A DNA stretch of 44,316 bases from Flaviaesturariibacter aridisoli (GCF_004343705.1 NZ_SKFH01000020.1:1-44316), one strand, 5' to 3'. Numbered from the stretch's first letter, positions 15,338 to 23,844 are shown. A program made the numbers and translations. The notes: generated from the sequence alone by a model not told the origin.

Positions 15338-15772
15338 ATGCATGTAACTTCTGTTCATCCGGCTGAGAGGCTCCGCGGCAACGCGGAGCCTTCCGGCACT
15401 ACGGACCTGAATACGCTGCTCGCCGGCCTGCTGGCCACGATGCCCGTGCCGGTGTCGCTTCGCTGCGATACGCTGCCGCCTGCCGCCGGCGCCGAAGAAG
15501 AATGGTGGCTGCTGCTGCAGTGGATCCTTCAGCCCCTGAAGCGACCCTGCCAGTCGCTCCGCTACGTGCACGTGCAATGCGGCGAAGACCCGGCCTCGCG
15601 CGACCGCCGCTATCTGCTCAGCCTGCGTTGCAACGACCTGGAGGGCGCCGCCACTCCCGGCCTCAGCAACCCGCAACTGTCGGCGCTGGCCGCACGCCTG
15701 CAAGTGCAGGTGCTCCCGCCCGCTTCCTACGACACCCATTGCCTTTTTATCCTGCAATTTGCCGGAAAGTAA
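15338..15772 (+). CDS. hypothetical protein, possibly a degenerate kinase ATPase
   Basis: 144 residues starting one base after the activator's stop codon, so it is translationally coupled. The layout echoes the start of a histidine-kinase ATPase domain: LNTLLAGLLATMPVPVSLRCDTLPP, then a helix EEEWWLLLQWILQPLK in the place of the N-box, then short strands. The N-box Asn and the G1/G2 glycines are missing, so it could not bind ATP in the usual way. It may be a pseudo-ATPase or an adaptor of the sensor system. Not found in any family I can name. Confidence 0.75.
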   Translation: MHVTSVHPAERLRGNAEPSGTTDLNTLLAGLLATMPVPVSLRCDTLPPAAGAEEEWWLLLQWILQPLKRPCQSLRYVHVQCGEDPASRDRRYLLSLRCNDLEGAATPGLSNPQLSALAARLQVQVLPPASYDTHCLFILQFAGK

Positions 15773-15780
15773 AAACAAAC

Positions 15781-17244
15781 ATGCCCAGCAACAAGCCCAC
15801 GATCCGCATACTCATCATCGACGACGACGAGGACGACTATTTCATCACTTCCGAATACCTGCGCCAGATCGAGGAATACAACCTCCAGATCAACTGGTCG
15901 TATAAATTCTCCGACGCCATCGAGCAGGTGCAGAAGCGCCAGTTTGACATTTACTTTGTTGACTACCGCCTCGGCGCCAAAACCGGCATCGACTTTCTCA
16001 AGGAGGCTATCCGTCTCGGTTGCGAAGAACCCATCGTGCTGCTGACGGGCAAGGGCAATAAAGAGATCGATATCGAGGCGATGCAGATCGGCGCTACCGA
16101 CTACCTGGTCAAGACCGACCTCAACGCCGACAAGCTCGAACGCTGCATCCGCTACGCGCTGGAGCGCACGTCTTACCTGAAGGCGTTGCGGGCCAATGAA
16201 CGCAAGTACCGCAGCATCTTCGAGCTTTCGAAAGACGTGGTATTCATTGCCGACAAGGACCTTTATTTCAAAGACGTCAATGCCGCCACTTCGGAACTGC
16301 TTGGCTTTGGTCCGGGCGAACTGCAGCAGCGCACGGTGTACGAGCTTATGGCGGACGATGTCGAGAAGGAACAACTTCGCCGCATCCTCGACGAGGAAGG
16401 CGAGGTGAACGACGTTGAACTCGAGATCAACACGGCCAATGGCGACCGCCGCATCTTCATCTTCACGCTGACGGCCCCGGCCGATGCGGAAGGTAATTTC
16501 TACTACCAGGGACTCATGCACGACATCACCAACATGCGCCGCGCTGAAAAGGCCAACCTGATGGTGGAGAAACTTGGCGCCACCGGGCGCCTCGTGCGCA
16601 CGCTGGCCCACGAAGTGCGCAACCCGCTCAACAACATCAACATGTCGGTGGAGCAACTGGTAGGCGATGAGACCTTCAACGAAGAAGCAACGCTTTTCCT
16701 CGACATCATCCAACGAAACAGCAAACGCATCGGCGACCTCATTACTGAGCTGCTCGACACGAGCCGTCCCACGGAACTCACTTTCGAGCAAAGCACACTG
16801 CAAGCGGTGATCGATGAAAGCATCCAGGAAGCCCTCGACCGGATCACCCTGCAGCATATCCAGTTGAAGGTGCGGTACGAAGAGCAACCCTGCTACATCA
16901 ACGCCAACAAGGAAAAGCTTCGCATCGCTTTCCTCAACATCATCATCAATGCCGTGGAGGCCATGCCCAACGACGGCAGTGGCCAGCTCGAGGTAACGAT
17001 CACCCGGGAAGACGACCGCCACATTACCGTCATCCGCGACAACGGCTGCGGCATCCCCGAAGAAAACATCTCCCGGCTGTTTGAGCCCTATTATACGTCT
17101 AAGCGAAACGGCATGGGCCTCGGCCTCGCAGCCACGCTCAACATCCTGCAAGCACATAAGGCGCAGATCGACGTCAGTTCGGTGGTAGGCCAGGGCACGA
17201 CCTTCACCATTTCCTTCCCCGATGCCGGGAATGAAACGAAGTGA
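15781..17244 (+). CDS. receiver-PAS histidine kinase
   Basis: 487 residues without membrane helices: receiver (1-125, phospho-Asp61 in FVDYRLGAKTG), PAS domain (about 140-265, KYRSIFELSKDVVFIADKD), a dimerisation helix with His277 in LAHEVRNPLNN, and an HATPase_c domain with the N-box NIIINAVEAM, DNGCGIPEEN and GMGLGLA. Cytoplasmic, with an N-terminal receiver taking the input: a soluble relay, not a membrane sensor. It is the probable partner of the NtrC-type activator. Start chosen at ATG 15781, 8 nt after the preceding gene, because an in-frame run 93 codons further upstream overlaps the 144-residue gene. Confidence 0.95.
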   Translation: MPSNKPTIRILIIDDDEDDYFITSEYLRQIEEYNLQINWSYKFSDAIEQVQKRQFDIYFVDYRLGAKTGIDFLKEAIRLGCEEPIVLLTGKGNKEIDIEAMQIGATDYLVKTDLNADKLERCIRYALERTSYLKALRANERKYRSIFELSKDVVFIADKDLYFKDVNAATSELLGFGPGELQQRTVYELMADDVEKEQLRRILDEEGEVNDVELEINTANGDRRIFIFTLTAPADAEGNFYYQGLMHDITNMRRAEKANLMVEKLGATGRLVRTLAHEVRNPLNNINMSVEQLVGDETFNEEATLFLDIIQRNSKRIGDLITELLDTSRPTELTFEQSTLQAVIDESIQEALDRITLQHIQLKVRYEEQPCYINANKEKLRIAFLNIIINAVEAMPNDGSGQLEVTITREDDRHITVIRDNGCGIPEENISRLFEPYYTSKRNGMGLGLAATLNILQAHKAQIDVSSVVGQGTTFTISFPDAGNETK

Positions 17245-17260
17245 ACCTGCTGTGTTCTCA

Positions 17261-17292
17261 ACGAACGGCTCGCCCTGGCGAGCCGTTCGTTT
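17261..17292 (+). terminator. terminator of the rpoN signalling block
   Basis: ACGAACGGCTCGCC pairs perfectly with GGCGAGCCGTTCGT across 2 nt, giving a 14-bp stem. The T-run is short, so efficiency is uncertain. Confidence 0.7.
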
Positions 17293-17397
17293 GCCGGTAC
17301 TGCCGGAGCGCAACTGTCGAAGTGCCGTGCGCGTTAGCGCCTTACCGGCGCGCCGTTTTGAACTCGCCGCAGCGGTGTAAAATCAAATGCCCTTTTT

Positions 17398-18597
17398 CTA
17401 ACGGTTGAACGAAAAGAGCGAAGCCCCCTGCGGCTTGTGGCCGTTGAACAGTCCGGCAATAATGTCGGCCGCCAGCACGCTGAAGAGGATGCCGTTGCCG
17501 CCGAAGCCCAGCGCGTAGACCGTGTGCGGTTGCCCAGGAACGGAGCCGATATAGGGCAGGCCGTCGGTGGTGCCGGCAAAGATCCCTGCCCACGACAGTG
17601 CCGGGCGAAACGGCAGGCCGGGCAGCAGGTGCTTCACGGACCGTTGCAGCGCCTTCGCCTTTCGCGACAGTGCCGGAAACCCCGGACGCCCATCGTACGG
17701 GTCGTCTTTGCCACCGATGATAAGGCGGTTGTCGGTGGTCGTCCGCAGGTATAAATACGGGTGCGCTGTTTCCCAGAGCAGGGCGCGGTCTTTCCAGAAA
17801 GCATCCGGCGGCAAGGGTTCACTCAGTTGCACGTAGGTTACGAACAGTTCCTCCACGGACTTTGGCAGGTAGCGTTGCGACTCGTAGCCGCAGGCGATCA
17901 CAAGGCGTTGTGCTTCGATATGATGACCGGTAGACGTGCGCACGGAGATTCCTTGAGGGTGCCAGTCGATGTGGACGGCTTCGGTGTGCGTGTATACGGC
18001 GCCGCCATCGTCAACGATGCTGGCCAGAAGTCGGTGGGTCAGTGCAAAGGCGTCGATCTGCGCCGCTTTGCGGCTGAACAGGCCGCCGGACTTCTGCAGG
18101 AAGTAATCTTCGGCAAGTGCTTTGGTTCCGAGCAGTTCCACGTCGAAACCGATCGCCTTGCGCCGCGCCACTTCTTCGCGCAGTGCGGGCAGGTGTCGCC
18201 GTGAGGAAGCCCATTGCACACTGTTGCGCGGCTCAAACAGGTTGGCGGCGCCGCAGTCGGCACATACCTGCTCCAGCCCGTCGATGGCCTCGTAGCAAAG
18301 GCGGTAGCTTTCTTCGGCAGCGCGGTTGCCGATGCGGTCGCTCAGCTCGCAGAGCGAGGTGTCGAGCTCGTACTGGAGCAACGAAGTGGAGGCGACGGTG
18401 CTGCCCATCGCCGCACCGCGCCGGTCGATCAGGGTACAGTGAAAGCCGGCCTGCTGCAGCTTAAAGGCCGTGAGGGCGCCCGAAATGCCGGTGCCCAACA
18501 CCAGCACCTCGCAACGCAGGTCGCGGTCCAGGGCCGTGTATCCGGGTACAGGGCCGGCGGCCCTGAGTGAGTAGGTATCGGGAGTGTGCAGGTACAT
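17398..18597 (-). CDS. FAD-dependent oxidoreductase (DAO family)
   Basis: 399 residues with the N-terminal dinucleotide-binding motif VLGTGISGALTAF (GTGISG at 35-40) and the DAO fold, including a C-terminal SWAGIFAGTTDGLPYIG and LGFGGNGILFS. This resembles glycine/D-amino-acid oxidases and gamma-glutamylputrescine oxidases, which oxidise an amine using a buried FAD. The substrate cannot be told. It is cytoplasmic. It lies downstream of the YihY gene on the same strand, with a 125-nt gap that holds no gene. Confidence 0.9.
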   Translation of the reverse strand: MYLHTPDTYSLRAAGPVPGYTALDRDLRCEVLVLGTGISGALTAFKLQQAGFHCTLIDRRGAAMGSTVASTSLLQYELDTSLCELSDRIGNRAAEESYRLCYEAIDGLEQVCADCGAANLFEPRNSVQWASSRRHLPALREEVARRKAIGFDVELLGTKALAEDYFLQKSGGLFSRKAAQIDAFALTHRLLASIVDDGGAVYTHTEAVHIDWHPQGISVRTSTGHHIEAQRLVIACGYESQRYLPKSVEELFVTYVQLSEPLPPDAFWKDRALLWETAHPYLYLRTTTDNRLIIGGKDDPYDGRPGFPALSRKAKALQRSVKHLLPGLPFRPALSWAGIFAGTTDGLPYIGSVPGQPHTVYALGFGGNGILFSVLAADIIAGLFNGHKPQGASLFSFNR

Positions 18598-18722
18598 GGA
18601 AGCATCACGCAGCGCTACTTTCTATGGAATAGCGGGCATCTGTTTGAAACAAAAAACGAAGGGGCTGGTTCAATTCGGGAGGTGCATTTTTCAGGCAGGT
18701 CGTCTCGCAGGTTTTTCTTCTG

Positions 18723-19661
18723 CTACGTATCGAGGTAAGAGGTGGGCACTTCTTTCGACTCGCGCTTGATAATAAATACCGCTGTGTCTTTGGGGCGGAT
18801 GCCTTCGCCGTGGTGCAGCGCGTACATCTTGGTGAACTCCGCGCCGTAATACAGTATGAGCGCGCTGTAATAGATCCAGGAAAGGATGATAACGATGGAG
18901 GCGGCAGTGCCATAGGTAACGTCGAGATTGGACCGCTGGAGGTAGTAGCCGATGCCGAATTTGCCGAGCAGGAAGAGCAGCGCCGTAATGAGCGCGCCCG
19001 TCAGTGCGTCGCGCCAGGCGATGACTGCGTCGGGCAACACTTTGAAGATGACGGCAAACAGCCCGGTGATCACGATGATGATGATCGCTATGTTGATCCA
19101 GTTGAACACGTAGACCGTGAAGTGGGGGAACACGCGCGTGAGGCGTTCGCTCAGCAGGTTGAGCAGCGCATTGACCACCAGCGACACGAGCAGCAGGAAG
19201 CCGAGGCCCACTACAAGCGAGAAGGAGAGGAGCCGGTTGATGAGAAACTTGAGCCAGCTCTTTTTCGGCTTTGCACGCACCGACCAGATGTAATTGATCG
19301 AATCCTGCATCTCGGTAAACACACCGGTGGCGCCGATGATGAGGATGATGGCGCCAATGACGGCGCCGGCCATCGTTGCATGCGTGTGGTGGATGTTGCG
19401 GATGATGTCCTGGATCTGCAGGGCAGCTTCTTTGCCCACCAGTCCACTCAGTTGAACGTACAACTTCCCCTGCACGGCCTCGCGTCCGAAGAAGATCCCG
19501 GCCAGCGAGATGATGATCAGGAGCAGCGGGCCGAGCGCGAATACGGTGTAGTAGCTCAGGGACGCACTCAGCTTGAAGGCATTGTCGTGTACAAAGCCTT
19601 CGCCGGCTTTGTGGAAGAGGGCAAGAAAGCGGCGGATGCGTTGGATCATATTCGGTGGCAT
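18723..19661 (-). CDS. YihY/BrkB-family membrane protein
   Basis: 312 residues with about six membrane helices and the family motifs: an N-terminal DNAFKLSASLSYYTVFALGPLLLI, then FTEMQDSINYIW and RAKPKKSWLKFL, and near the C-terminus GTAASIVIILSWIYYSALILYYGAEFTK. Once called ribonuclease BN in error, the family has no settled function. Start at MPPNMIQRIRRF; MIQRIRRF, 4 codons later, is just as likely. Confidence 0.92.
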   Translation of the reverse strand: MPPNMIQRIRRFLALFHKAGEGFVHDNAFKLSASLSYYTVFALGPLLLIIISLAGIFFGREAVQGKLYVQLSGLVGKEAALQIQDIIRNIHHTHATMAGAVIGAIILIIGATGVFTEMQDSINYIWSVRAKPKKSWLKFLINRLLSFSLVVGLGFLLLVSLVVNALLNLLSERLTRVFPHFTVYVFNWINIAIIIIVITGLFAVIFKVLPDAVIAWRDALTGALITALLFLLGKFGIGYYLQRSNLDVTYGTAASIVIILSWIYYSALILYYGAEFTKMYALHHGEGIRPKDTAVFIIKRESKEVPTSYLDT

Positions 19662-19941
19662 GTGGCCGGGGCGGCGCCGGCGCTGTGGAATTCGCTACCC
19701 ATCACTGCCGGGCTCCGGCGGGTTTTGCCCCGCGAAGCAGCGGCGGTGAAGGGCAAGGGCGCGTGGCACCGGTTTTTTATTACAATCATCAGAGCGAATA
19801 TAAACTTCTCATATACACGGTCCATTCTATCAGCAAGGCTGCAGTGTCCACTGCGGCCATTTTTTTTAAGCAGGCAAGTCGGGAGCGGGAAGTCGGAAGT
19901 ACAATTCTGGAAGGAACGTCCGACTTCGCGCTTCTTACTTA
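19662..19941. other. 280-bp gap with a GAAGTCGGA inverted repeat
   Basis: No gene seen. GAAGTCGGA at 19889-19897 faces TCCGACTTC at 19919-19927, in a longer run of GAAGTCGG words, just past the stop of the minus-strand DUF2383-like gene. TGGCACC near 19766 is not followed by a -12 box. A short AT-rich segment precedes the repeat. Confidence 0.5.
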
Positions 19942-20406
19942 TTAACTGGTCTTCTGGAGGTCGCGGAGGCGCTTGATCTCGTCGTGGCCTACGCGCAGCT
20001 GTGTCTTCTGGCGCACGATCAGGTCGCGGAGGGAGGGCTCCAGGTTTTCATCCGTGTTGAGGGCGAGGTCATAAGCCTTTTGCGCGGCGTCTTCACCGAA
20101 CTCGCAATTCTCCAGCACCGCTTTGCGGTCTTTACCGGCAACGACTGCTTTGAGGTCCATCCACACGCGGTAGATCTTGCCCGAGTTGGTGGTGCCTTCG
20201 CTGGGCGTGCCGCCCAGGCGGGTTACTTCGGAGCTCAGCTCCTGCGCATACTGGCGGCTTTCCTGGGCGTAGCGGACAAACAGCGGGCGCAGGTCTTCGG
20301 TCTCGTCTTTCAGTTCGTCGATGGCTTTTTCATAGCCTACGATGCGGTCGTGGTTGATGCGGATGAGATCGTTGAGCAGGTCGGCGACTTTTTCATAATT
20401 CGGCAT
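19942..20406 (-). CDS. PA2169/DUF2383-type four-helix-bundle protein
   Basis: 154 residues predicted as four long helices of a ferritin-like bundle: NYEKVADLLNDLIRINHDRIVGYEKAIDEL, LRPLFVRYAQESRQYAQELSSEV, then VWMDLKAVVAGKDRKAVLENCEFGEDAAQKAYDLAL and the C-terminal RDLIVRQKTQLRVGHDEIKRLRDL. The conserved Glu/His spacing in the first and last helices could bind a metal. Known members are stress-induced proteins of unclear role. The start was set at MPNYEKVAD; the frame continues 11 codons further up. The DUF6496 gene is transcribed divergently from the same 100-bp gap. Confidence 0.88.
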   Translation of the reverse strand: MPNYEKVADLLNDLIRINHDRIVGYEKAIDELKDETEDLRPLFVRYAQESRQYAQELSSEVTRLGGTPSEGTTNSGKIYRVWMDLKAVVAGKDRKAVLENCEFGEDAAQKAYDLALNTDENLEPSLRDLIVRQKTQLRVGHDEIKRLRDLQKTS

Positions 20407-20506
20407 AACAGAGGTTTTACCTAAGGTGGAAAAAATCATACCTCCGATGGTCTGGTACGAAAATTTTGCAACTTCTCCGCATTACTAACCCTAAACTTCA
20501 AACATT
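20407..20506. promoter_or_regulatory. divergent promoter region
   Basis: 100 bp between the DUF2383-like gene and the DUF6496 gene. AAATTTTG at 20461-20468 is one change from TAnnTTTG and lies 39 nt before the DUF6496 start. A CTGGTACG...TTGC pair looks like sigma-54 but its spacing is 2 nt too long. Confidence 0.35.
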
Positions 20507-21043
20507 ATGGCCCAGTATTCCAAAGGCGCCGGTTCCAAAGTAAAACGAGCGATGGAAGAGCGCAAGGAAGGCTCGCTGAAAAGCGGCCGCAGTGGCAAGA
20601 AGGTCACATCTCGCAAGCAGGCGATTGCCATCGGACTCTCCGAGGCCCGCGAAGCCGGCGAGAAAGTGCCCGCCAAGAAAGGCGCAGCCAAAAAGGCCGC
20701 ACCGAAGAAAGCGGCGGCTAAAAAAGCAGCGCCCAAAAAGGCCGCGGCAAAAAAGGCTGCACCGAAGAAAGCAGCTGCTTCGAAAAGCAGCCGTTCCGGT
20801 GGCCGCAACAGCGCTCCCAAAAAAGCAGCCGCTAAAAAGGCGGCGCCGAAGAAGGCCGCCGCCAAGAAAGCTGCTCCCAAAAAAGCAGCACCGAAGAAGG
20901 CTGCCAGCAAGTCTTCCGGCGGCACCTCGGTCAGCCGCGCCGGTGGCTCCACGGCTCGCGGCTCCTCCAAGCGCGGTCTCGCTTCTGCCAGCGCCGCCAC
21001 GAAAAAAGCAGTGGCGAAGAAGGGCGGCAAGGCATCGAGATAA
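20507..21043 (+). CDS. DUF6496 protein with histone H1-like tail
   Basis: 178 residues. The first 60 (MAQYSKGAGSKVKRAMEERKEGSLKSGRSGKKVTSRKQAIAIGLSEAREAG) fit the DUF6496 domain. From about residue 65 on, the protein is iterated AKKAAPKKAA/KKAAAKKAAP with a few Ser and Gly, a strongly basic disordered tail like that of histone H1 or bacterial Hc1-type proteins. DNA compaction is a reasonable inference from composition, not shown. It sits between stress genes and is convergent with topoisomerase IB, sharing a bidirectional terminator. Confidence 0.85.
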   Translation: MAQYSKGAGSKVKRAMEERKEGSLKSGRSGKKVTSRKQAIAIGLSEAREAGEKVPAKKGAAKKAAPKKAAAKKAAPKKAAAKKAAPKKAAASKSSRSGGRNSAPKKAAAKKAAPKKAAAKKAAPKKAAPKKAASKSSGGTSVSRAGGSTARGSSKRGLASASAATKKAVAKKGGKASR

Positions 21044-21156
21044 TGTGCTGGCCTGCTAAGGTGCTAATTTGATAAAATGACGAATGCCCCGACAAGGTCG
21101 GGGCATTCGTCATTTTAAAACGTCGGTAGCAGAAAAGATTAGCAGGCCAGCACATT
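21042..21156. repeat. 18-bp perfect inverted repeat around a 20-bp hairpin
   Basis: AATGTGCTGGCCTGCTAA at 21042-21059 is the exact complement of 21139-21156. Inside lies the terminator hairpin 21074-21116. Further AGCACATT and GTGCTAA words flank both arms. Confidence 0.9.
21074..21116. terminator. bidirectional terminator, 20-bp perfect stem
   Basis: AAAATGACGAATGCCCCGAC pairs without mismatch with 21097-21116 around AAG. The A-run and T-run allow termination for both the DUF6496 gene and the facing topoisomerase gene. Confidence 0.93.
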
Positions 21157-21162
21157 AGCCGA

Positions 21163-22257
21163 TCAGCACATTGTTTTCAGAATTTTCATCAGCACCCGCT
21201 CTTCGCTGGTCAGCCCGGACAAGTGGTCAGGTGTTTCGATGCTGTCCAGTTCCTTCAGGTAGCGGTGCAGGGCCCGCTCTTCGTACAGGCGGATGACGCC
21301 CGGGTGCACGTAGTACTTGCGGCAAACGGTACGGGTGTTGCCCAGCTTGTGGCTCACCTCATCCAGTACGGCGAGCGTATTCTTTTTGCAATCACTTTCA
21401 TTATCTGCCGGGCCCAGCGCACTGAAGGCGCGCAGTGCGTTGAGCGTGCCCGCCCAGGTGCGGAAGTCCTTGGCCGTGAAATCGCCGCCCGTAGCGTCCT
21501 TGATGTACTGATTGACCATCCCCGAGTCGATCGGCTTGCGGTTGCCGTCGGCATCGTAGTACTGGAACAGCTCTTTGCCCGGGATGTCGCGGCAGGCCTG
21601 CACGGCCTTCGCCAGGCGCCGGTTGCGGAGCGAAATGTCGTGGTCGATGCCTTTCTTTCCGGTAAACGAGAACCGGAGCTGGTCGCCCTCGATCTTCACG
21701 TGCTTGTCTTTGAGCGTCGTGAGTCCATAAGACCCGTTTTGCTTCTCGTAGTCGCTGTTGCCGATGCGGATGTAGGTGCGCTCCATCAGCGAGATGACCG
21801 TGGCGATCACCTTGCGTTCGCAGAGCTCCCTGATGGCCAGGTCTTCTTCCAGCTGGAGGCGCAGCGACGGCAGCAGTTTACCGAATTCAAAGAGGCGATG
21901 GAATTTCGTTTCGTTGCGCAGGTCGTGCCACAACGGGTGGTAGCGGTATTGCTTGCGCCGGCGGCTGTCGTAGCCCGTGGCCTGGATGTGGCCATTGGCG
22001 TGCCTGCAGATCCATACTTCCGTCCATGCCGGAGGGATGGCCAGCTTGCGGATGCGTTCGAGTTCCGGTTTGTCGCTGAGTGGCGCGTCCTTCCAGGTAT
22101 AGGAAAATCCTTTTCCTTTCTTGCTCCGGCGGATGCCCGGCCACTGGTCGCTTACATAAACCAGGTCGGCGGCGCGGGCCGCTTCGCTGTAGTCGCGGCC
22201 CAGCTTCAGGTATTCCTTATGGGTTAAGCTGCTTACTGCTTCCATTGGTCTGTTCAT
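21163..22257 (-). CDS. DNA topoisomerase IB
   Basis: 364 residues of the poxvirus-like type IB family, which relax DNA through a 3'-phosphotyrosyl break. Visible: an N-terminal GIRRSKKGKGFSYTWKD and YRYHPLWHDLRN, the catalytic-domain ERTYIRIGNSDYEKQNGSYGLTTLKDKHV, FTGKKGIDHD, KDFRTWAGT, and the Tyr in KYYVHP (Tyr316). The start was put at MNRPMEA (22257); MEAVSS at 22245 is another choice. Either overlaps the upstream iron-permease gene by 29 to 41 nt, so the two are probably coupled. It lies with Ku, LigD and the histone-tail protein in a DNA-related block. Confidence 0.92.
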   Translation of the reverse strand: MNRPMEAVSSLTHKEYLKLGRDYSEAARAADLVYVSDQWPGIRRSKKGKGFSYTWKDAPLSDKPELERIRKLAIPPAWTEVWICRHANGHIQATGYDSRRRKQYRYHPLWHDLRNETKFHRLFEFGKLLPSLRLQLEEDLAIRELCERKVIATVISLMERTYIRIGNSDYEKQNGSYGLTTLKDKHVKIEGDQLRFSFTGKKGIDHDISLRNRRLAKAVQACRDIPGKELFQYYDADGNRKPIDSGMVNQYIKDATGGDFTAKDFRTWAGTLNALRAFSALGPADNESDCKKNTLAVLDEVSHKLGNTRTVCRKYYVHPGVIRLYEERALHRYLKELDSIETPDHLSGLTSEERVLMKILKTMC

Positions 22258-22789
22258 GTTGTTTTTTGCGCTCCAGTCGTTCCTGGCGGCGCTTTTCATG
22301 GTAGCTGTGTTTGGCGTGGTTCACGTCGGTGGCATCGTCTACCGAGTGGGAGGTATGCAGGTCGTCGCCCTCCTTGGCCAGCACCGCCAGCTTAACATAG
22401 AATTTCTTGAGCACGTCGAGCTCCTCCTGGCTGAGGTCTTCCACATCGATGAGCCGGTTCGATGCGCGCTCTTCGCAGGCAATGAGCTCATTGAGCTTCA
22501 GCTGCAAGGCCAGCGAATCTTTGTTCTGCGACTGCTGGATCAGGAACACCATGAGGAAGGTTACAATAGTGGTGCCGGTGTTGATTACCAGTTGCCAGGT
22601 ATCGGACCAGCGAAAGATCGGGCCGGTGATGCCCCATACCACCACGACGAGCAGGGCCACGAAAAAGGCCACCGGCGTGCCGACGGCGCGGGTAACGGCT
22701 TCGGCAAACCGCTCGAATTTGGCTTTCACGCCTTTTTTGTTGGCCTGCAGGATCGATACTTCTTTCTGCAGGTCGCTGTTCAGAGACAT
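22217..22789 (-). CDS. low-affinity iron permease family protein
   Basis: 190 residues with two membrane helices (VAFFVALLVVVVWGITGPIF and WQLVINTGTTIVTFLMVFLIQQSQN), each followed by the conserved family bits SDTWQLVINTGTTIVTFLMV and QNKDSLALQLKLNELI. The family is named for yeast Fet4 but bacterial members are small and transport has not been shown. The C-terminal 60 residues are charged and disordered (KRRQERLERKKQHEQTNG). The last 29-41 nt overlap the start of topoisomerase IB. Confidence 0.85.
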   Translation of the reverse strand: MSLNSDLQKEVSILQANKKGVKAKFERFAEAVTRAVGTPVAFFVALLVVVVWGITGPIFRWSDTWQLVINTGTTIVTFLMVFLIQQSQNKDSLALQLKLNELIACEERASNRLIDVEDLSQEELDVLKKFYVKLAVLAKEGDDLHTSHSVDDATDVNHAKHSYHEKRRQERLERKKQHEQTNGSSKQLNP

Positions 22790-22876
22790 ATCAATAGGTT
22801 TCTACCAAACTATCGAAAAGCCGGGCCAAAAACGCTGGGGATAACCTGCCGGTGCTGCATTAACACCGAAATGACA

Positions 22877-22912
22877 CAAAAAAGCGTCCCGCACGGGGTG
22901 CGGGACGCTTCG
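22877..22912 (-). terminator. terminator of the YciE-type gene
   Basis: AAGCGTCCCGCAC pairs perfectly with GTGCGGGACGCTT around GGG. On the minus strand the stem is followed by a run of T (A6 on the plus strand), 22 nt past the stop of the ferritin-like gene. Confidence 0.9.
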
Positions 22913-22931
22913 CAGGACAAAACGGGGCGCC

Positions 22932-23654
22932 TTATTCAGACTCCTGTTCAGCCGTGATGTTGATGCCCGATACGGCCAGCTCGGTGAGCAGCTGATCGGT
23001 TTCTTTTTCTTCTTCGAGTGTTTGCACCAGCAGGTCGGCTACTTCATTCTGACCCATGGTCTTGGCCAGCTGGGCCAGCGAGCCGTAAGCGGCGATCTCG
23101 TAGTGCTCAACCTTTTGCGCACAGATGATGAGGGCGGCATCGCGCACCGAAGAACCCTTGGGTGTGTCTTCAATGCCTTGCTGTGCTTCCTGCACGAGGC
23201 CTTCCATGGCTTCGCACTTCTTGGCCCGGGCGGGCAGGCCCAGGAGCTGGAACACCTGCTCCACGCGGCCGATCTGCTCTTCGGTCTGGCTCAGGTGATT
23301 TTGAAAAGCGCCGCGCAGCTCTTCGGAAGTGGCGGCCTTGGCCATTTTGGGGAGCGCCTTGGTGAGGTGCTTTTCCGCCCAGTAAATGTCACGCAGCTCT
23401 TCTACAAAAAGCTCGTGCAGGAGGGTGGCTTCGTCGAAGCGCTGGCCGCCTTTGCTGCTGCCATTGGCGCGTGAAGCGGCGCTTTTGCTGGCGCCGGCGG
23501 AGCGGGAGGCCGTGCTGCGGCTGCTGCCGTTGCTGCGTGCGGAGGAGGAGGCTGTGCGGGTGGAGGAAGACGTGGAGCGACCGTTGGATTTAGCGGCAGC
23601 TTTGGTAGCCTGACCACCGTTGCGGCCAGCAGCCGATTTTGTTGCTTTTGCCAT
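22932..23654 (-). CDS. YciE/DUF892-type ferritin-like protein
   Basis: 240 residues. Residues 1-70 are a disordered Ser/Ala/Arg/Lys tail (ATKAAAKSNGRSTSSSTRTASS...), the rest is the DUF892 four-helix bundle: LLHELFVEELRDIYWAEKHLTKALPKMAKAA, ELRGAFQNHLSQTEEQIGRVEQVF, KVEHYEIAAYGSLAQLA, and a C-terminal EEKETDQLLTEL. Glu and His residues in those helices form the usual di-metal site. YciE members are induced by osmotic or oxidative stress. The basic tail, not part of the family, is odd and resembles the tails of nearby DNA-related proteins. Confidence 0.92.
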   Translation of the reverse strand: MAKATKSAAGRNGGQATKAAAKSNGRSTSSSTRTASSSARSNGSSRSTASRSAGASKSAASRANGSSKGGQRFDEATLLHELFVEELRDIYWAEKHLTKALPKMAKAATSEELRGAFQNHLSQTEEQIGRVEQVFQLLGLPARAKKCEAMEGLVQEAQQGIEDTPKGSSVRDAALIICAQKVEHYEIAAYGSLAQLAKTMGQNEVADLLVQTLEEEKETDQLLTELAVSGINITAEQESE

Positions 23655-23844
23655 AATTAAGGGTTTGTGTGGCCGGGATAAATGAAAAAATTAGGCCAGC
23701 CCGGCGGCGCGCTACGGCCGGGTTGTAGCGCATATTCCCCAATAGCAGAGGTGCATTCGGACGGGCAAAGCGGATTTTTTTGTGGTATTCTATTTGGTGC
23801 TTTATCCCTGAGTTCTTTTCGATTTCGTTAACAAAACTCTGTGT

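Noticed and set aside
15727-17313. Minus-strand frame of 528 codons over the receiver-PAS kinase
   Set aside because: Shadow of the histidine kinase gene, whose motifs are all intact on the plus strand.
20453-20470. CTGGTACG...TTTTGCA as a sigma-54 promoter of the DUF6496 gene
   Set aside because: The GG to GC distance is 2 nt too long; a variant -7 element explains the TTTTG better.
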